A DNA stretch of 64,000 nucleotides, from the NCBI GenBank assembly GCA_965206395.1, contig CBDBJK010000004.1, forward strand, positions 1 through 64,000, written 5' to 3'. The notes under the pieces are model-generated. The model saw only the letters and a program-made list of their open reading frames with translations, ran no database searches and was not told the origin of the DNA. Of the stretch, positions 1 to 9,976 are shown piece by piece (position 1 is the stretch's first letter; each line of letters begins with the position of its first letter). Source of the DNA: CBDBJK01 sp965206395 (GTDB taxonomy: Bacteria > Chloroflexota > Dehalococcoidia > Lucifugimonadales > CATOSD01). The translations under genes were made by a program, and so were the position numbers.

Positions 1-2
1 CC

Positions 3-1013
3 CTAGGGGTCGTGACCATATCTACGGATGAAGGCATAGAAGGCCACTCGTTCCTGGGTTCATCCAGGCAAGGGGCCGATGCGTTCGCTGGCCCTCTAAT
101 CGAATTCATCAAGCCGATGCTAATGGGAAGAAATCCTCTGGATATCGGCGCGATCTGGAAACAGATGTGGAAGCAGAACCGCTCCGTATCCACTAATGCG
201 ATAGGCGCTGTGGACGTGGCTTTGTGGGATATTGCCGGGAAAGTTGCTGGATTACCTATTCACCGTCTGCTGGGAACATGCAGGGAAAGCGTGCCTGCCT
301 ACTCAAGCACCGCCTGGCACGCTACAGTCGAGGAGTACGCAGAAGAGGCGAAGCAGTTCCAGTCTTTAGGCTGGCAAGCCCACAAGATACACCCTCACGG
401 CGACCCTAAGCAGGATATAAAGATTTGTGAGGGCGTTCGCAAGGCCGTTGGCGACGATATGACTCTCATGCTTGATTCGATGTGGGCTTACGGGTATGAG
501 GATGCGTTGAGGGTTGGGCGCGCAATCGAAGACCTCAACTACTACTGGTACGAAGACCCGCTGGTTGAGGAGGATATCTACAATTACGTCAAACTCAAGA
601 GCAAGCTGGACATTCCGATAATGTCTACCGAATATGCTCCCGGCAGGCTCTATGGCATGGCCCAGTGGATTCAGAGCTATGCCACTGACATGCTGCGCGG
701 CGACGTTGCTATTACTGGCGGCATTACCCCTCTAGTGAAGATAGCCCATATTGCCGAGGGCTTTGGGATGAAGTGCGAGATTCATCATGGAGGAAATTCC
801 CTTAACAATGTTGCCAATCTTCATGTCACGATGGCAGTGCATAACTGTGAGTTTTATGAAGTTTTCCCTGCCACCGGCGCAAACAAATATGGCCTCGTCA
901 AAGACATAGAGGTAGACGAAAACGGCATGGTCTACGCTCCAACGGAACCTGGCCTGGGATACAGAATCGACTGGGAACTGGTCGAGAGAGAGCTTGAGGG
1001 AGTAGTTTCATAA
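3..1013 (+). CDS. Enolase-superfamily (mandelate racemase/muconate lactonizing) enzyme, 5' partial
   Basis: The frame is open to the left edge, and the product lacks the first 35-50 residues of the usual N-terminal capping domain, so the start lies outside the window. Counting from the GTG at 12, the barrel shows the expected landmarks: K-x-H (K125, H127), metal ligands D155, E181 and E207, and a D231/H258 pair that would act as the acid-base dyad. This pattern is of the mandelate racemase subgroup: Mg2+-assisted alpha-proton abstraction from a carboxylate, leading to racemisation or sugar-acid dehydration. The substrate cannot be told from sequence. A strong hairpin follows the stop. Family call is firm; reaction is open. 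Confidence 0.88.
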   Translation, partial: LGVVTISTDEGIEGHSFLGSSRQGADAFAGPLIEFIKPMLMGRNPLDIGAIWKQMWKQNRSVSTNAIGAVDVALWDIAGKVAGLPIHRLLGTCRESVPAYSSTAWHATVEEYAEEAKQFQSLGWQAHKIHPHGDPKQDIKICEGVRKAVGDDMTLMLDSMWAYGYEDALRVGRAIEDLNYYWYEDPLVEEDIYNYVKLKSKLDIPIMSTEYAPGRLYGMAQWIQSYATDMLRGDVAITGGITPLVKIAHIAEGFGMKCEIHHGGNSLNNVANLHVTMAVHNCEFYEVFPATGANKYGLVKDIEVDENGMVYAPTEPGLGYRIDWELVERELEGVVS

Positions 1014-1019
1014 CTGTCT

Positions 1020-1053
1020 CCTCCCCTGTCCTTCCGCAGAAGGACAGGGGAGG
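1020..1053. terminator. Perfect 15-bp hairpin between convergent genes
   Basis: CCTCCCCTGTCCTTC (1020-1034) pairs perfectly with its complement at 1039-1053 around a 4-base loop. It lies between the ends of two convergent genes and could stop transcription from both sides, though no T-tract follows. A close relative of this palindrome occurs at 28888-28926. Confidence 0.5.
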
Positions 1054-1120
1054 ATCAAGGAGGGGGCTATCCTGGTATCGCTCAGAAACGACATATCGAA
1101 AAACATTTACACGTTTGCAC

Positions 1121-2284
1121 TTAGAACTGCCCTTGCGGGTCCAGGCCGAGGAAGTATCGCCCCACGCCGTCGAAATTGCTGATGCGTCCCTGAAACTGCT
1201 GCGTCATTACGTGCGCATCCTGAAACCGTCGCTGAACAGGGCTGCTCGCGAATATAGCGTTAGCGCCGCTCATGTTATAGGTAATATCAACCACGTCAGC
1301 GGCCCTGCGTATGGCGTATGTCGTTGCCATCCTCAGTTGAATCCGGTCGTCAATAGTCAATGCGCGGTTCTTGCAGGCGGCCTCCCATAACGCCGAGACA
1401 CTCTGACGGAGATACGCTTTGGCGGAACTCCAGAGTGCCATCGTTTCGCCGATCTGACGTTGGGTAGTCACCATGTCTCTCAGCATCAACGTCTCTCGGA
1501 ATGGAGTCTTCCTGCCCGCGAGATCCATGGCATCGTTCAAACTCGCACGGGCATTGCCAAGGGCCACCGTCGCGAATCCCGACGCAAAGAGCAGGGTTGT
1601 TGGAATCATATAGAGCGGCCCATCTTCACGAACTTCAGCCGTGGGGTCGTATGTGCGAATGCTTGGAACAAATAGATCATCAACCTCGAAGCTCAGAGTT
1701 CCAGTCCCCCGAAGACCCTTCACGTCCCAGGCGTCTATGATGTGGATATCCTCTTTTGGCAAAAGCATGACTACCTGGACGACCTTATCAGCCGCATCGC
1801 CATCGTTGGCACGCCTCACAGGTGTAAGCGCGGCAACCCAGGTTCCGTGAGGAATGCCAGTGCTGAAATCCCATCGCCCGCTAAGCCGGTACCCTCCTTC
1901 GACAGGAACCGCCCTCGACGAAGGAGCAGGCGGGCCGTTTGAAACAACCGCCCGTGTGTCACCCCAAATCTCCTTCGCAGTCTGCTCTGGGATTCTGGAA
2001 GAGTGAGTCGCAAACACGTTATTCTGGTTGATACACCAGGCCGTGCTCCCGTCTGCGTCGGCGAACACTTCGAGGATGCGAAGGAAGTCAGGAAAAGCCA
2101 ATTCGCCGCCGCCAAGCGAGCGTGGCACAAGCAACCTGAAGAAACCCTTGTCGGCAATTTCACCGGCAAGCTCTGGCGGTATCTCGCGCTCACGGTCGAT
2201 ACGATCCGCGGCCTCCGCCACAGAGGGCACCAGCGCATGAGCGGCTTCAAGGTAATGGTCGATTTCATATTGTGCTTTTGCCAT
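1121..2284 (-). CDS. Acyl-CoA dehydrogenase-like flavoprotein (HpaB/DszC-type)
   Basis: A 387-residue protein with the three-part acyl-CoA dehydrogenase layout: N-terminal helices (about 1-115), middle beta domain (about 120-215, with a W-D-V-K-G-L-R-G-T-G-T stretch) and a C-terminal helical domain of the 'type 2' class. The domain order and the RGTGT motif resemble flavin monooxygenases such as DszC and 4-hydroxyphenylacetate hydroxylases more than beta-oxidation dehydrogenases. It probably binds FMN or FAD and oxidises or hydroxylates a small organic substrate; a reductase partner is not visible nearby. The start ATG has only a weak upstream GGGATGA. Substrate unknown. Confidence 0.8.
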   Translation of the reverse strand: MAKAQYEIDHYLEAAHALVPSVAEAADRIDREREIPPELAGEIADKGFFRLLVPRSLGGGELAFPDFLRILEVFADADGSTAWCINQNNVFATHSSRIPEQTAKEIWGDTRAVVSNGPPAPSSRAVPVEGGYRLSGRWDFSTGIPHGTWVAALTPVRRANDGDAADKVVQVVMLLPKEDIHIIDAWDVKGLRGTGTLSFEVDDLFVPSIRTYDPTAEVREDGPLYMIPTTLLFASGFATVALGNARASLNDAMDLAGRKTPFRETLMLRDMVTTQRQIGETMALWSSAKAYLRQSVSALWEAACKNRALTIDDRIQLRMATTYAIRRAADVVDITYNMSGANAIFASSPVQRRFQDAHVMTQQFQGRISNFDGVGRYFLGLDPQGQF

Positions 2285-2411
2285 TTTTCATCCCACATTT
2301 GAAGAAATAAGGTATGCGCCGTCAGATGAACGAAGCCAATTGCTGCGCATAGCATCAACACCCTTCGGAGCCGAAGTTATGCTACCACAGAAGGATTGCC
2401 GAAGCGAACTA

Positions 2412-3673
2412 GTGGTTCAACGTTTTTGTATTGATGGGTAGAGTGACTTTAGCTTGATGCGCGCATCCTCGGTAGTGAAGCGCCAATCCACTCGTATCAC
2501 ATCCCGGTTGCGTTGATTCTGCCAAGCATTGACCTCGCCGCGCAGGATGTCTTGATTGGCAATCCGTCGGTCCAGGCACTGTCGAGCCAGCACACCGATC
2601 TCTATCTCCGCCATATTCAACCAACTCCCGTGTTTGGGAGTGTAGTGCATCTCCAGTCGCTCAGCTATACGCCTCGCCTCAGCAGGCTCGAATGCCTCGT
2701 ATAGCGAGGACAGCTTGTGAGTGTTGAGATTGTCCATTACCAGCACGATCCGGTCTCTGTCAGGGTAGTCCTCGTCGACCAGTTTCTTTATCACATGCGC
2801 CCAGTCCACCTTCGTGCGACGCTCTCTGACCTCGACTCGGCGCCATCCGTCCAACGGTGCAAACAGCATGAACAGGCTGCTCACTCCATTGCGCTCGTAT
2901 TCGTAGTCGTATGCCGCCGATAAGCCGGGCGCTGCGGGACGCGGCACTCGCGTCTCCTTGACTTGCTGTTTGCTCGTCTCATCCATGCACACCAGAACCA
3001 GTCGCTCAGCATTCCCATCGTACGGCCGTTGGTAGACCTCCAGTACGTCTTCCATCACGTCTTCCATCGCGCACACAAACTCCGCGCTCTGACCGGGCGG
3101 GATGCACCAACTCTGCTTCAGCCACGGCTTCAGTTCGTTCGTTTTTTTTTAAGCGCCTGGCGAACCGTCTCGGTGCTAATGGTCCCGACTATCTCACACT
3201 CGACCAACTGGTCAGCCAACAGCTTCAGGGTCCAACTGGCACGCCCCTCCGGCGGTTCCCCGCAGGCCATCGCTATCAACCGTGCTTCACCTTCGCCGTC
3301 CAGTCTCTTTTGACGCCGACGCAGTTGCTTTTTGCGATTCAGCGCAGACTCGACCCCCTCCTCCACACAGCGCTTGCGTATTCGCTCGACCGTTGACTGT
3401 CCCACACCGAGCGCGCTGGTGATGTCCGCGTCCTTCATTCCCCCGTCCGAGCGTGACTCATCGCTCATCAGCAGAATGCGCGCATGGGTCTGTTTGTACG
3501 CCGCAGCCCGACCGCGTGAGACCAAGGCGTTGAGTTCCTGTTGTTCGTCGGTAGTCAGTCTGATACGGTACTTCTTGGTAGACATCATGGTTCCTCCTCG
3601 GTTCAACGTTACGATTGAACCCCCAAGAGGAACAATGACTATCATGGTATTCATTTCAATGATGTTGGACCAC
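2412..3673 (-). mobile_element. IS630-like element, copy 1
   Basis: A 1262-bp element flanked by the TA target dinucleotide (2410-2411 and 3674-3675), as expected for IS630/Tc1-type transposition. Terminal inverted repeats start GTGGTTCAACGTT and, on the other end, GTGGTCCAACATC. Two further copies lie at 11421-12672 and 27256-28504. Copy 1 keeps a 9-bp coding segment that the other two share a loss of, and has a CGAA duplication next to the A-run. Confidence 0.95.
2417..3588 (-). CDS. IS630-family transposase (two frames, A-run frameshift)
   Basis: Starts at ATG 3588 behind GAGGAGG. The first frame (to 3130) is the HTH region; the second (from about 3076 back through WCIPPGQSAEFVCAMED) is the DDE domain, with acidic residues in MDET, VMDNLNTH and GSWLNMAE. 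The frames meet at nine A residues after CTT (about 3142-3150 on this strand). In this copy a -1 slip on the A-run joins them to give about 390 residues. The short CGAA duplication just after the run changes the required shift compared with copy 3. Confidence 0.85.
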
Positions 3674-3723
3674 TAGTGCTGTGTCAACGATGCTTTGGTA
3701 GATGCGCTTCACCCTCATCCCAG

Positions 3724-3808
3724 CCTTCTCCCATCAAGGGAGAAGGGGCCTTGTTTCCTCTCCTTCGACGGGAGAGGACTAAGGCGAAGGTGTCCTTCCG
3801 TGGAAGGA
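3724..3808. repeat. Cluster of three small palindromes
   Basis: Three hairpins in 85 bp: CCTTCTCCC/GGGAGAAGG (3724-3746), CCTCTCC/GGAGAGG (3757-3777) and TCCTTCC/GGAAGGA (3793-3808). They fill the space between IS630 copy 1 and the 3' end of the luciferase-like gene. The sequence resembles REP-type intergenic palindromes and may help end transcription or protect the mRNA end. Confidence 0.5.
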
Positions 3809-3847
3809 TCATCATAACAGGCGTGACAGAACAATAGCCTTGAAACC

Positions 3848-4846
3848 CTATCCGTTTGGAGCCAACTCTTTGACCACCCGAATGTAGGACTCTTTGTCAG
3901 GCTCATTGAGCACCAGCCGGACCTCAGTTACTCCGGCGTCGAAAAAGGTCTGGAACTGGTCGCGGCACTGTTGGGGATTGCCGATGATAGTCACAGCATC
4001 GACCATTTCGTCGGTGACAAGCTCCGCCGCCTTATCGCGCTCGCGGTTGGCATATGCCTCACGAACGCGGTCGGCCTCTGCCCCGAAGCCGATGCGGTGC
4101 ATATGCTGGTGATAGAACACTCCCATGCCGCCAATGTAAAAGGCGATATGAGGTCGTTCCCGGTCACGCGCCGCCGCAGCATCATCGGTGACGTAAGTTG
4201 ACACCTGCGGGGAAATGGCGATATCGTCCAAGGAGCGTCCCGCTGCCTCGGCCCCAGCTTTGAGGTCGGCGACCGAAGCGTCCATCCGCGAAGGAGCGAG
4301 AAAGAGCGGCAGCCAGCCATCGGCCAGTTCGCCAGTGAGTCGCAGGCTGGCCGGACTCAAGGAAGCGATGTATATCGGCAGATCAGGACGGTATGGCTGA
4401 AACCGCAGCCTGAATCGCTTGGTCTGGAAAAACTCCCCGTCGTGGTCAAGGCGTTCGCCTTTCATTGCCTTGCGTATGATATCAATGTACTCTCGTATTC
4501 GCGTCAAAGGTTTGCTGAAAACCTCTCCGTGCAAGTCCTCAATGACCAGTTGACCACTGGCTCCCAGGCCTAGAAAAAAGCGCCCCTCGGACATGACGTC
4601 CATGTTGAGCGCGGTCATCGCGATATTCGCTGGCGAGCGCGCGAACACTGGAACGATGCTTGTGCCTATTCGAATGCGTGAGGTTACCGCCGCAAGTTGG
4701 GCCAGCGAGGTAAAGGCATCCTCGCCCCATGCTTCGCCCGTTGACAGGCTGCTATAGCCCAACTCGTCGGCAAGCATGGCAATCTCACGCACCTCTCGCC
4801 AGGATGCGCCTGGAACCCTCAAACTCATGAGACCTACATCACCCAT
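3848..4846 (-). CDS. Luciferase-like (LLM class) flavin/F420-dependent oxidoreductase
   Basis: A 332-residue TIM-barrel protein of the bacterial luciferase superfamily. Typical segments are the N-terminal ADELGYSSLSTGE strand, the IGTSIVPVFARSPA stretch (residues about 60-73) and GRFFLGLGASGQ. The spacing and wording fit the F420-dependent or flavin-dependent 'LLM class' of actinobacterial and Chloroflexota proteins rather than true luciferase. It would pass hydride or activate oxygen on an unknown substrate. ATG at 4846 has a strong AAGGAGG about 7 bases upstream. It precedes the hydrolase and acyl-CoA synthetase genes only in map order; all three run on the minus strand and could share a catabolic task. 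Confidence 0.85.
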   Translation of the reverse strand: MGDVGLMSLRVPGASWREVREIAMLADELGYSSLSTGEAWGEDAFTSLAQLAAVTSRIRIGTSIVPVFARSPANIAMTALNMDVMSEGRFFLGLGASGQLVIEDLHGEVFSKPLTRIREYIDIIRKAMKGERLDHDGEFFQTKRFRLRFQPYRPDLPIYIASLSPASLRLTGELADGWLPLFLAPSRMDASVADLKAGAEAAGRSLDDIAISPQVSTYVTDDAAAARDRERPHIAFYIGGMGVFYHQHMHRIGFGAEADRVREAYANRERDKAAELVTDEMVDAVTIIGNPQQCRDQFQTFFDAGVTEVRLVLNEPDKESYIRVVKELAPNG

Positions 4847-4906
4847 CTTGACCCCTCCTTGACTGGTTTTCTTCTGGTTAGTGTTTACTCTGGCGAGCCA
4901 GTGCGA

Positions 4907-5608
4907 TTATCCTCCCAATTGCAGTAACCGTGACAACTCCGCCGGGTGACTCAACATGGGATAATGACCGGCGTCCAATTCATGCCAGTCAGCGTTGAGC
5001 TTTTCCGCTGTGCGACGCTGGTGAGCCTCAGAAGGGTTGGCGCTGAGGCGGCATCTGACAACTGTGGTTTTCCAGGCCTGTGACCAGAAACCGTCCAGTT
5101 CGCCCGGCGCGTCTGATGCTTCGATAGGATGCATCGTGTAACGCTCTATTGCCCATGCCCGCAACTCTGGCTCAAGGTCGGCAAACAAGCGGTTTTCGGC
5201 ATCCTCTCGTGACGGCCCGCGAGTCAGCTCCGTCGTCACCACCGGAGAGTCGGGATTGCGAACAACGATATCTGGAACGAGTTCGCCCGGCTGTGGAGCC
5301 AGCGCGTCGACAAACACCAGGCGGCTGATACGCTCTCGCGCAAGATCGGCGGTCTTGCATGCTACGAGGCCGCCGGTACTTGTGGCAACCAGAACCACAT
5401 CTCGCAGGTCCTCGTAAAGCAGTCGGTCGGCAACCTCTTGCGCCTGCGTCGCGATAGTAATGCCAGGACGAATCTGATGGCGGCGCTCCGCACAGCCATC
5501 TAACGTCGGCGCGTAAACGGTATGTCCCGCGTCGCGCAAAAGCTTTGCGGTCGGCTTCCAAATCCAGCCACCTTGAAATGAACCATGAACCAGTACGAAG
5601 ACTGACAT
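4907..5608 (-). CDS. Alpha/beta hydrolase
   Basis: A 233-residue single-domain alpha/beta hydrolase resembling the plant esterase/hydroxynitrile lyase group. The oxyanion segment HGSFQGGW is near the N-terminus, the nucleophile elbow is A-T-S-T-G-G (Ser at about residue 97, replacing the usual G-x-S-x-G first Gly), and the catalytic His is in DAGHYPMLSHP near the C-terminus. It is likely a cytosolic esterase, lactonase or C-C hydrolase. The start has AGGAGGAG just upstream. It sits 44 bp downstream of the acyl-CoA synthetase stop on the same strand, so co-transcription is likely. Confidence 0.85.
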   Translation of the reverse strand: MSVFVLVHGSFQGGWIWKPTAKLLRDAGHTVYAPTLDGCAERRHQIRPGITIATQAQEVADRLLYEDLRDVVLVATSTGGLVACKTADLARERISRLVFVDALAPQPGELVPDIVVRNPDSPVVTTELTRGPSREDAENRLFADLEPELRAWAIERYTMHPIEASDAPGELDGFWSQAWKTTVVRCRLSANPSEAHQRRTAEKLNADWHELDAGHYPMLSHPAELSRLLQLGG

Positions 5609-5652
5609 CCTCTCCTCCTAAACAAGGTTGTGTTGATATCTTATGCGATTCG

Positions 5653-7353
5653 TCAGGCAGTCTCTATTTTCGCCGCGTCCCCAAGTCCAAGCTCTTTTAT
5701 CGCTACCTCACGCATCTGGAACTTCTGAATCTTGCCGGTCACTGTCATGGGGAATTCGGATACAAACTTCACGTAGCGAGGAATCTTGTAATGGGCGATC
5801 TTACCTCGACAAAAGTCTCTGATTTCATCCTCGATAGCGTTCTCACCCGGCTTGAGCATTATCCATGCCATGAGTTCTTCACCGAATCTTACGTCGGGGA
5901 CGCCGACGACCTGAACGTCTGATACTTTAGGGTGTGTGTACAGGAACTCCTCGATCTCTCGCGGATATACGTTTTCTCCGCCGCGAATGACCATGTCCTT
6001 GAGTCGCCCGGTTATCTTGTAGTAGCCGTCCGCGTCCATGGTGGCGAGGTCACCGGTGTGCAGCCAGCCATCGGCATCTATGGCTGCTTCGGTGGCATTG
6101 GGCATGTTGTAATAGCCCTTCATCACCATGTGGCTGCGTGTCCATAGCTCGCCTTGCTCACCTTGCGGAGTCTCCTCCGCCGTCTCAGGGTCTATCAGCT
6201 TCACTTCTACATCCGGGAGAGCGGGGCCGACTGTGCTTACCCTTTTCTCTATTGGGTCGCTCGTGCTTGTGAGAGTTATGACTGGCGATGCCTCAGTCTG
6301 ACCGTAAGCGATGATTATCTCGCTTACTCCCATCTGATCGATAACCTGACGCATCACCTCGATAGGACATGGCGAGCCTGCCATTATGCCCGTGCGCAAC
6401 GTTTTCAGGTTGAACTTGCTGAAGTCAGCGTGTCCAAGCTCCGCAATGAACATCGTTGGCACGCCATGCAGCGCGGTGCAGCGTTCTTGCTCCACTGTCT
6501 CTAGCGTCCTCAGGGGGTCGAAATACTCGGCTGGAATTACGACGGTTGAACCACGTGTCACACAGGCGAGTGTGCCGAGTATACAGCCAAAGCAGTGATA
6601 AAAAGGCACAGGGATGCACAATCTGTCCTGATCTGTGAGGCTCATACCCTGTGCGATATGGTACGCGTTTGAGATCAGATTGTAATGGGTCAGCATAGCT
6701 CCCTTAGCAACGCCCGTCGTGCCGGAAGTATACTGGATATTTATCACATCATCAGAATCGCACGCAGCCTGCCGCTCTATCAGGTTAGCAGTAGTTACCC
6801 CGCTCGCGCGTGTGCGCAACTCGTCCCATAGCCACACGCCCGCCGGACGCTCTGTATCCCCTTCCGATTCTTGAGGGTACGGAGGGATGAAGATGACGTG
6901 GCGCAGGTTGGGCAGCTTGCTGCTCTGCAACTGGCCCGGCGATGAATTGCGGAGTTCCGGCAGCACCTCGTTGAGCATCGCAACGTAGTCTGAAGTCCTG
7001 AAGTTTCCTATGAGGATGAGGGCATGGGCCTCGGACTGACGAAGGACGTATTCAAGCTCAAAGGTACGATATGCAGGGTTCACCGTGACAAGCACCGCGC
7101 CGATTTTCGCAGTCGCGAATTGCGCCACGACCCACTCGGAATAGTTCGTTGCCCATATGCCGACGTGATCGCCCTTTCTGATGCCCACCGCCATGAGGCC
7201 ACGGGCCATAAGGTCGCAATCATCGCGAAACTCTGCGTAGGTGTACCTGATGCCGTGTTCCACGTGAACAAGCATTTCATGTGACGCGAATCGGTCAGCC
7301 TGGTGATCCAAAAGCTCGCCGATAGTCGTTCGCAAAGTGTCAGCGCTAACCAT
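5653..7353 (-). CDS. Acyl-CoA synthetase (AMP-binding, fatty-acid-CoA ligase type)
   Basis: This ANL-superfamily enzyme activates a carboxylic acid to acyl-AMP and then acyl-CoA. Visible are the P-loop YTSGTTGVAKG (residues about 208-218), the A5 motif AYGQTEASPV, the hinge GWLHTGDLATMDADGYYKITGR, RGGENVYPREIEEFL, and the C-terminal catalytic Lys in TVTGKIQK. The ATG at 7353 is chosen because GGGAGAGG lies about 5 bases upstream; an in-frame TTG 15 bases earlier lacks such spacing. Length 566 residues, usual for medium/long-chain ligases. Substrate not predictable; the neighbouring hydrolase and oxidoreductase suggest a small catabolic operon. Confidence 0.9.
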   Translation of the reverse strand: MVSADTLRTTIGELLDHQADRFASHEMLVHVEHGIRYTYAEFRDDCDLMARGLMAVGIRKGDHVGIWATNYSEWVVAQFATAKIGAVLVTVNPAYRTFELEYVLRQSEAHALILIGNFRTSDYVAMLNEVLPELRNSSPGQLQSSKLPNLRHVIFIPPYPQESEGDTERPAGVWLWDELRTRASGVTTANLIERQAACDSDDVINIQYTSGTTGVAKGAMLTHYNLISNAYHIAQGMSLTDQDRLCIPVPFYHCFGCILGTLACVTRGSTVVIPAEYFDPLRTLETVEQERCTALHGVPTMFIAELGHADFSKFNLKTLRTGIMAGSPCPIEVMRQVIDQMGVSEIIIAYGQTEASPVITLTSTSDPIEKRVSTVGPALPDVEVKLIDPETAEETPQGEQGELWTRSHMVMKGYYNMPNATEAAIDADGWLHTGDLATMDADGYYKITGRLKDMVIRGGENVYPREIEEFLYTHPKVSDVQVVGVPDVRFGEELMAWIMLKPGENAIEDEIRDFCRGKIAHYKIPRYVKFVSEFPMTVTGKIQKFQMREVAIKELGLGDAAKIETA

Positions 7354-7454
7354 TTCGACCTCTCCCAATCTCTATCATCACTAATGACTGTGTTCGTGTC
7401 ATAGGTATTCAAATACGCAACATACTGGGATAGCACGGACTATACGGCCCCCTG

Positions 7455-7467
7455 TTGACGTTGTCAA
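7455..7467. promoter_or_regulatory. TTGAC-N3-GTCAA palindrome, possible operator
   Basis: Perfect 5+5 inverted repeat with a 3-base centre, located about 100 bp upstream of the acyl-CoA synthetase start. It could be a dimeric repressor site. No regulator gene is adjacent. Confidence 0.25.
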
Positions 7468-7553
7468 TTGCCCGAAGGCTTGTGTTCAGCTCGCTGACGT
7501 AATGGCGGTGAGGGATATGTTCAGTGAAATGCCTGGGCAGGCTCAGGTGAAGG

Positions 7554-7582
7554 TTGACGGCATCAGGAGACGATGTTACTGT
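7554..7582 (+). promoter_or_regulatory. Possible sigma-70 promoter of the SGNH hydrolase gene
   Basis: TTGACG (7554-7559), a 17-base spacer and TACTGT (7577-7582), about 85 bp before the ATG. The -10 match is partial. Confidence 0.3.
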
Positions 7583-8779
7583 TTGCTTCATTGCAGGCCT
7601 ACTGCATCTTCTGGTGCAGCAGGTCTGTTCTTACAAGCGTGGGTTAACAGTTCATAAGGAGGCTCATGACAGTGTTGAGCATCAACGCCCTGCAACATAT
7701 CATACGTTCATATCGCCTGATCTGGTGCCTTTTTCTTTGCCTTCCTCTGTTGTGGTTCTCGGAAAGTGGGTTTACCGGGGCCGATGCCGAGTCGGAACCC
7801 CCCACGCTGGTTATCGGCATTGGCGACAGCCTGACTCACGGCACTATGGATGCAACTAACAACTCTACCAACACACTGAATGGTTTTCTCCAGCTTGTTG
7901 TTGACCGCCTCGATGATGTGACTCCTTTGCACTTCGTCCAACCCCTATTCGATGAGCAGGAAAATCGGATAAACCCGGCTATCGTCCCAACCAACCTCGC
8001 GGTGGACGGCGCTGACTCCTTCACAGTCGAAGGCATCAGGTATTACAGACGCGCTGGCGTTGATGAGTCGTTTATCGATGAAAGCCTGCTCTCCGACAAA
8101 TTCCTGCCGTCACGATTGGACGACAAATATGACAAGGTAATGTACCCCATCAATCTGCTAGCCCGTCAACCGGTATCGCAGATTGGCTCGGCCAAATGGC
8201 TGCTAAGGACGGGCGCGCCTAATGTGGGTATAGACCGGGCCATAGTGATGTTCTGGGTGGGAAATAACGATTCGAGTCTAGCGGCCCTGGGTGGTGGCGG
8301 AAGCAACCCAGAGTTTCAGCCTATTCCATTCAAGCAAGTCGCGCCGGAACTCAATCCTTTGCTAAGGTTGCTCTTCGGATTCGGTCGGCTAGTGGGCGAA
8401 GTGTCGTTCGAGCCATACACCCCGGACTCAATAACGCGCAATCTGACCGATCTGCAAGAGTTCGCAAACCAGTACCAGCGACTTGTGAACCGTCTTCGGC
8501 TTGCCTATGCCTTTTCTCCAGTCGAGACAGACCTGTTCCTGCTGACATTGCCCTACTATAGCGCGGTGGGATACCTTTTCGACTCAGATGATATTGAATA
8601 CTACCTTCAGAAGCTTGATCCTGCTTACACCGTCCCTTCGACGTTCAAGCGCGTAGCGCCGCCTGGAGAGCCGATCACAGACCCTCTCAAGGGAGATCGA
8701 ATTTCGCTACTGACCTTCGGCCTCATGTATGCCCTTATGAGCACCGGTTACTCGGTGGATTACGTCAATGAACCACTAG

Positions 8780-9976
8780 GGATGCTCTGAACAATCGGCT
8801 TCAGGCTGGGCCGAGTTGACCGGAGTGGTTTTGGGGGCGTTAAATTGCCTCATGGCACCGTGGTGAGGGTTATTGTCGGCCTACAACCGGCCCTGACAGG
8901 GCCTTTCGCCGCCCTTAGCCCTGATTTTGGGCGCACTTATACAAGGTCTCACGCCGCCAGGTACTGTTCGGCCCTCATCAAGTTGGCAAACCCCAGCAGC
9001 GTCATCAGCCGCTGCGTGTTCTTGGACAGCCCCCTGTAGCGGACCTTGGCGTAGCCGAAGTGCCGCTTGATGTACAGGAACGGATGCTCCACCTTAGCTC
9101 TGACCGACGCTTTGCGCTTCTCCGACACCGCCTCAGGGCTCCCAGGCTCCAGCTTCCGACGCTGGCCGGGCCTCATCGCCACCTGCCACTCCACGTCCAA
9201 GCCCCGGTTCCCCGGCCTCTTGTCAACTCCCTGATACCCAGCATCTCCCCACACCTGAGACTCCCCACCGTGCAGCAACCGGGGCAACTCAGTCAGGTCA
9301 TGCACGTTCGCAGATGTCGTGGTCATGCTGTGCACCACTCCCGTCTGCGAGTCCACACCGATGTGCACCTTCATCCCGAAGTGCCACTCGTTACCCTTCT
9401 TCGTCTGGTGCATCTCTGGGTCGCGCTCTTTAGCCCGATTCTTCGTCGATGAGGGCGCCGCTATGATGCTCGCGTCCACTATCGTCCCCTCCTGAAGACG
9501 GAGACCCTTGGACTCCAGATAGCGGTTGATCTCCTCGAACAGACCCGCGCCCAACTCATGCTCTTCCAGCAGGTGGCGGAAGTTCAGAATCGTCGTCTCG
9601 TCCGGCAGCGGCCCAGGCAGTCTCAGCCCTACGAACCGCCTCACCGATTCGACCTCATAGAGCATGTCCTCCATCCCAGGGTCGCTCAGGTTGTAAAACA
9701 ACTGCACGCAGTGTATCCGTAGCATCACCGATAACTCGTAGGGCCGCCGACCACGACCGGCCTTGGGATAGAACGGTCGAATGCGCTCTTCCAACTCTTC
9801 CCAAGGGATCAGTCCATCCATGCGCTCAAGGAACTTCTCCCGGCGAGTCTTTCGCTTCTTGCTCTCGTAGTCCAAGTCCGCAAACGTCGGCTGGTTCATT
9901 GCCTCTCCTCCCCCGTCTTCAGGCCTTGGCCCTATTTTACTATCCCACAAGCCATCGGGACTTATTCAGAGCATCC
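8780..9976 (-). mobile_element. IS5-family element inside the SGNH hydrolase gene
   Basis: 1197 bp, with terminal repeats GGATGCTCTGAA at both ends and a 4-bp CTAG duplication (8776-8779 and 9977-9980). This matches the YTAR target preference of the IS5 group. Only one copy is present in the window, and its transposase gene is intact. Confidence 0.95.
8949..9899 (-). CDS. IS5-family transposase
   Basis: A 316-residue, uninterrupted DDE transposase. The N-terminal part carries the DUF772-like region (RRPYELSVMLRIHCVQLFYNLSD, cited in part), then the DDE residues in DASIIAAPSS, WGDAGYQG and the VEHPFLYIK region. The ATG at 9899 is preferred because GGGGGAGGAGAGG stands just before it. It is the only single-frame, apparently complete DDE transposase of the IS5-family elements here, so it may still be mobile. 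Confidence 0.92.
   Translation of the reverse strand: MNQPTFADLDYESKKRKTRREKFLERMDGLIPWEELEERIRPFYPKAGRGRRPYELSVMLRIHCVQLFYNLSDPGMEDMLYEVESVRRFVGLRLPGPLPDETTILNFRHLLEEHELGAGLFEEINRYLESKGLRLQEGTIVDASIIAAPSSTKNRAKERDPEMHQTKKGNEWHFGMKVHIGVDSQTGVVHSMTTTSANVHDLTELPRLLHGGESQVWGDAGYQGVDKRPGNRGLDVEWQVAMRPGQRRKLEPGSPEAVSEKRKASVRAKVEHPFLYIKRHFGYAKVRYRGLSKNTQRLMTLLGFANLMRAEQYLAA

Larger units (their letters stand above)
7354..7665. other. Divergent intergenic region
   Basis: 312 bp between the divergent acyl-CoA synthetase and SGNH hydrolase genes. It holds a TTGAC-GTT-GTCAA palindrome (7455-7467) and a possible promoter (7554-7582). No coding signal is seen. Confidence 0.5.

Noticed and set aside
1816..2361. 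181-residue minus-strand frame overlapping the acyl-CoA-dehydrogenase-like gene
   Set aside because: It is a shifted-frame shadow; the 387-residue frame has full family similarity.
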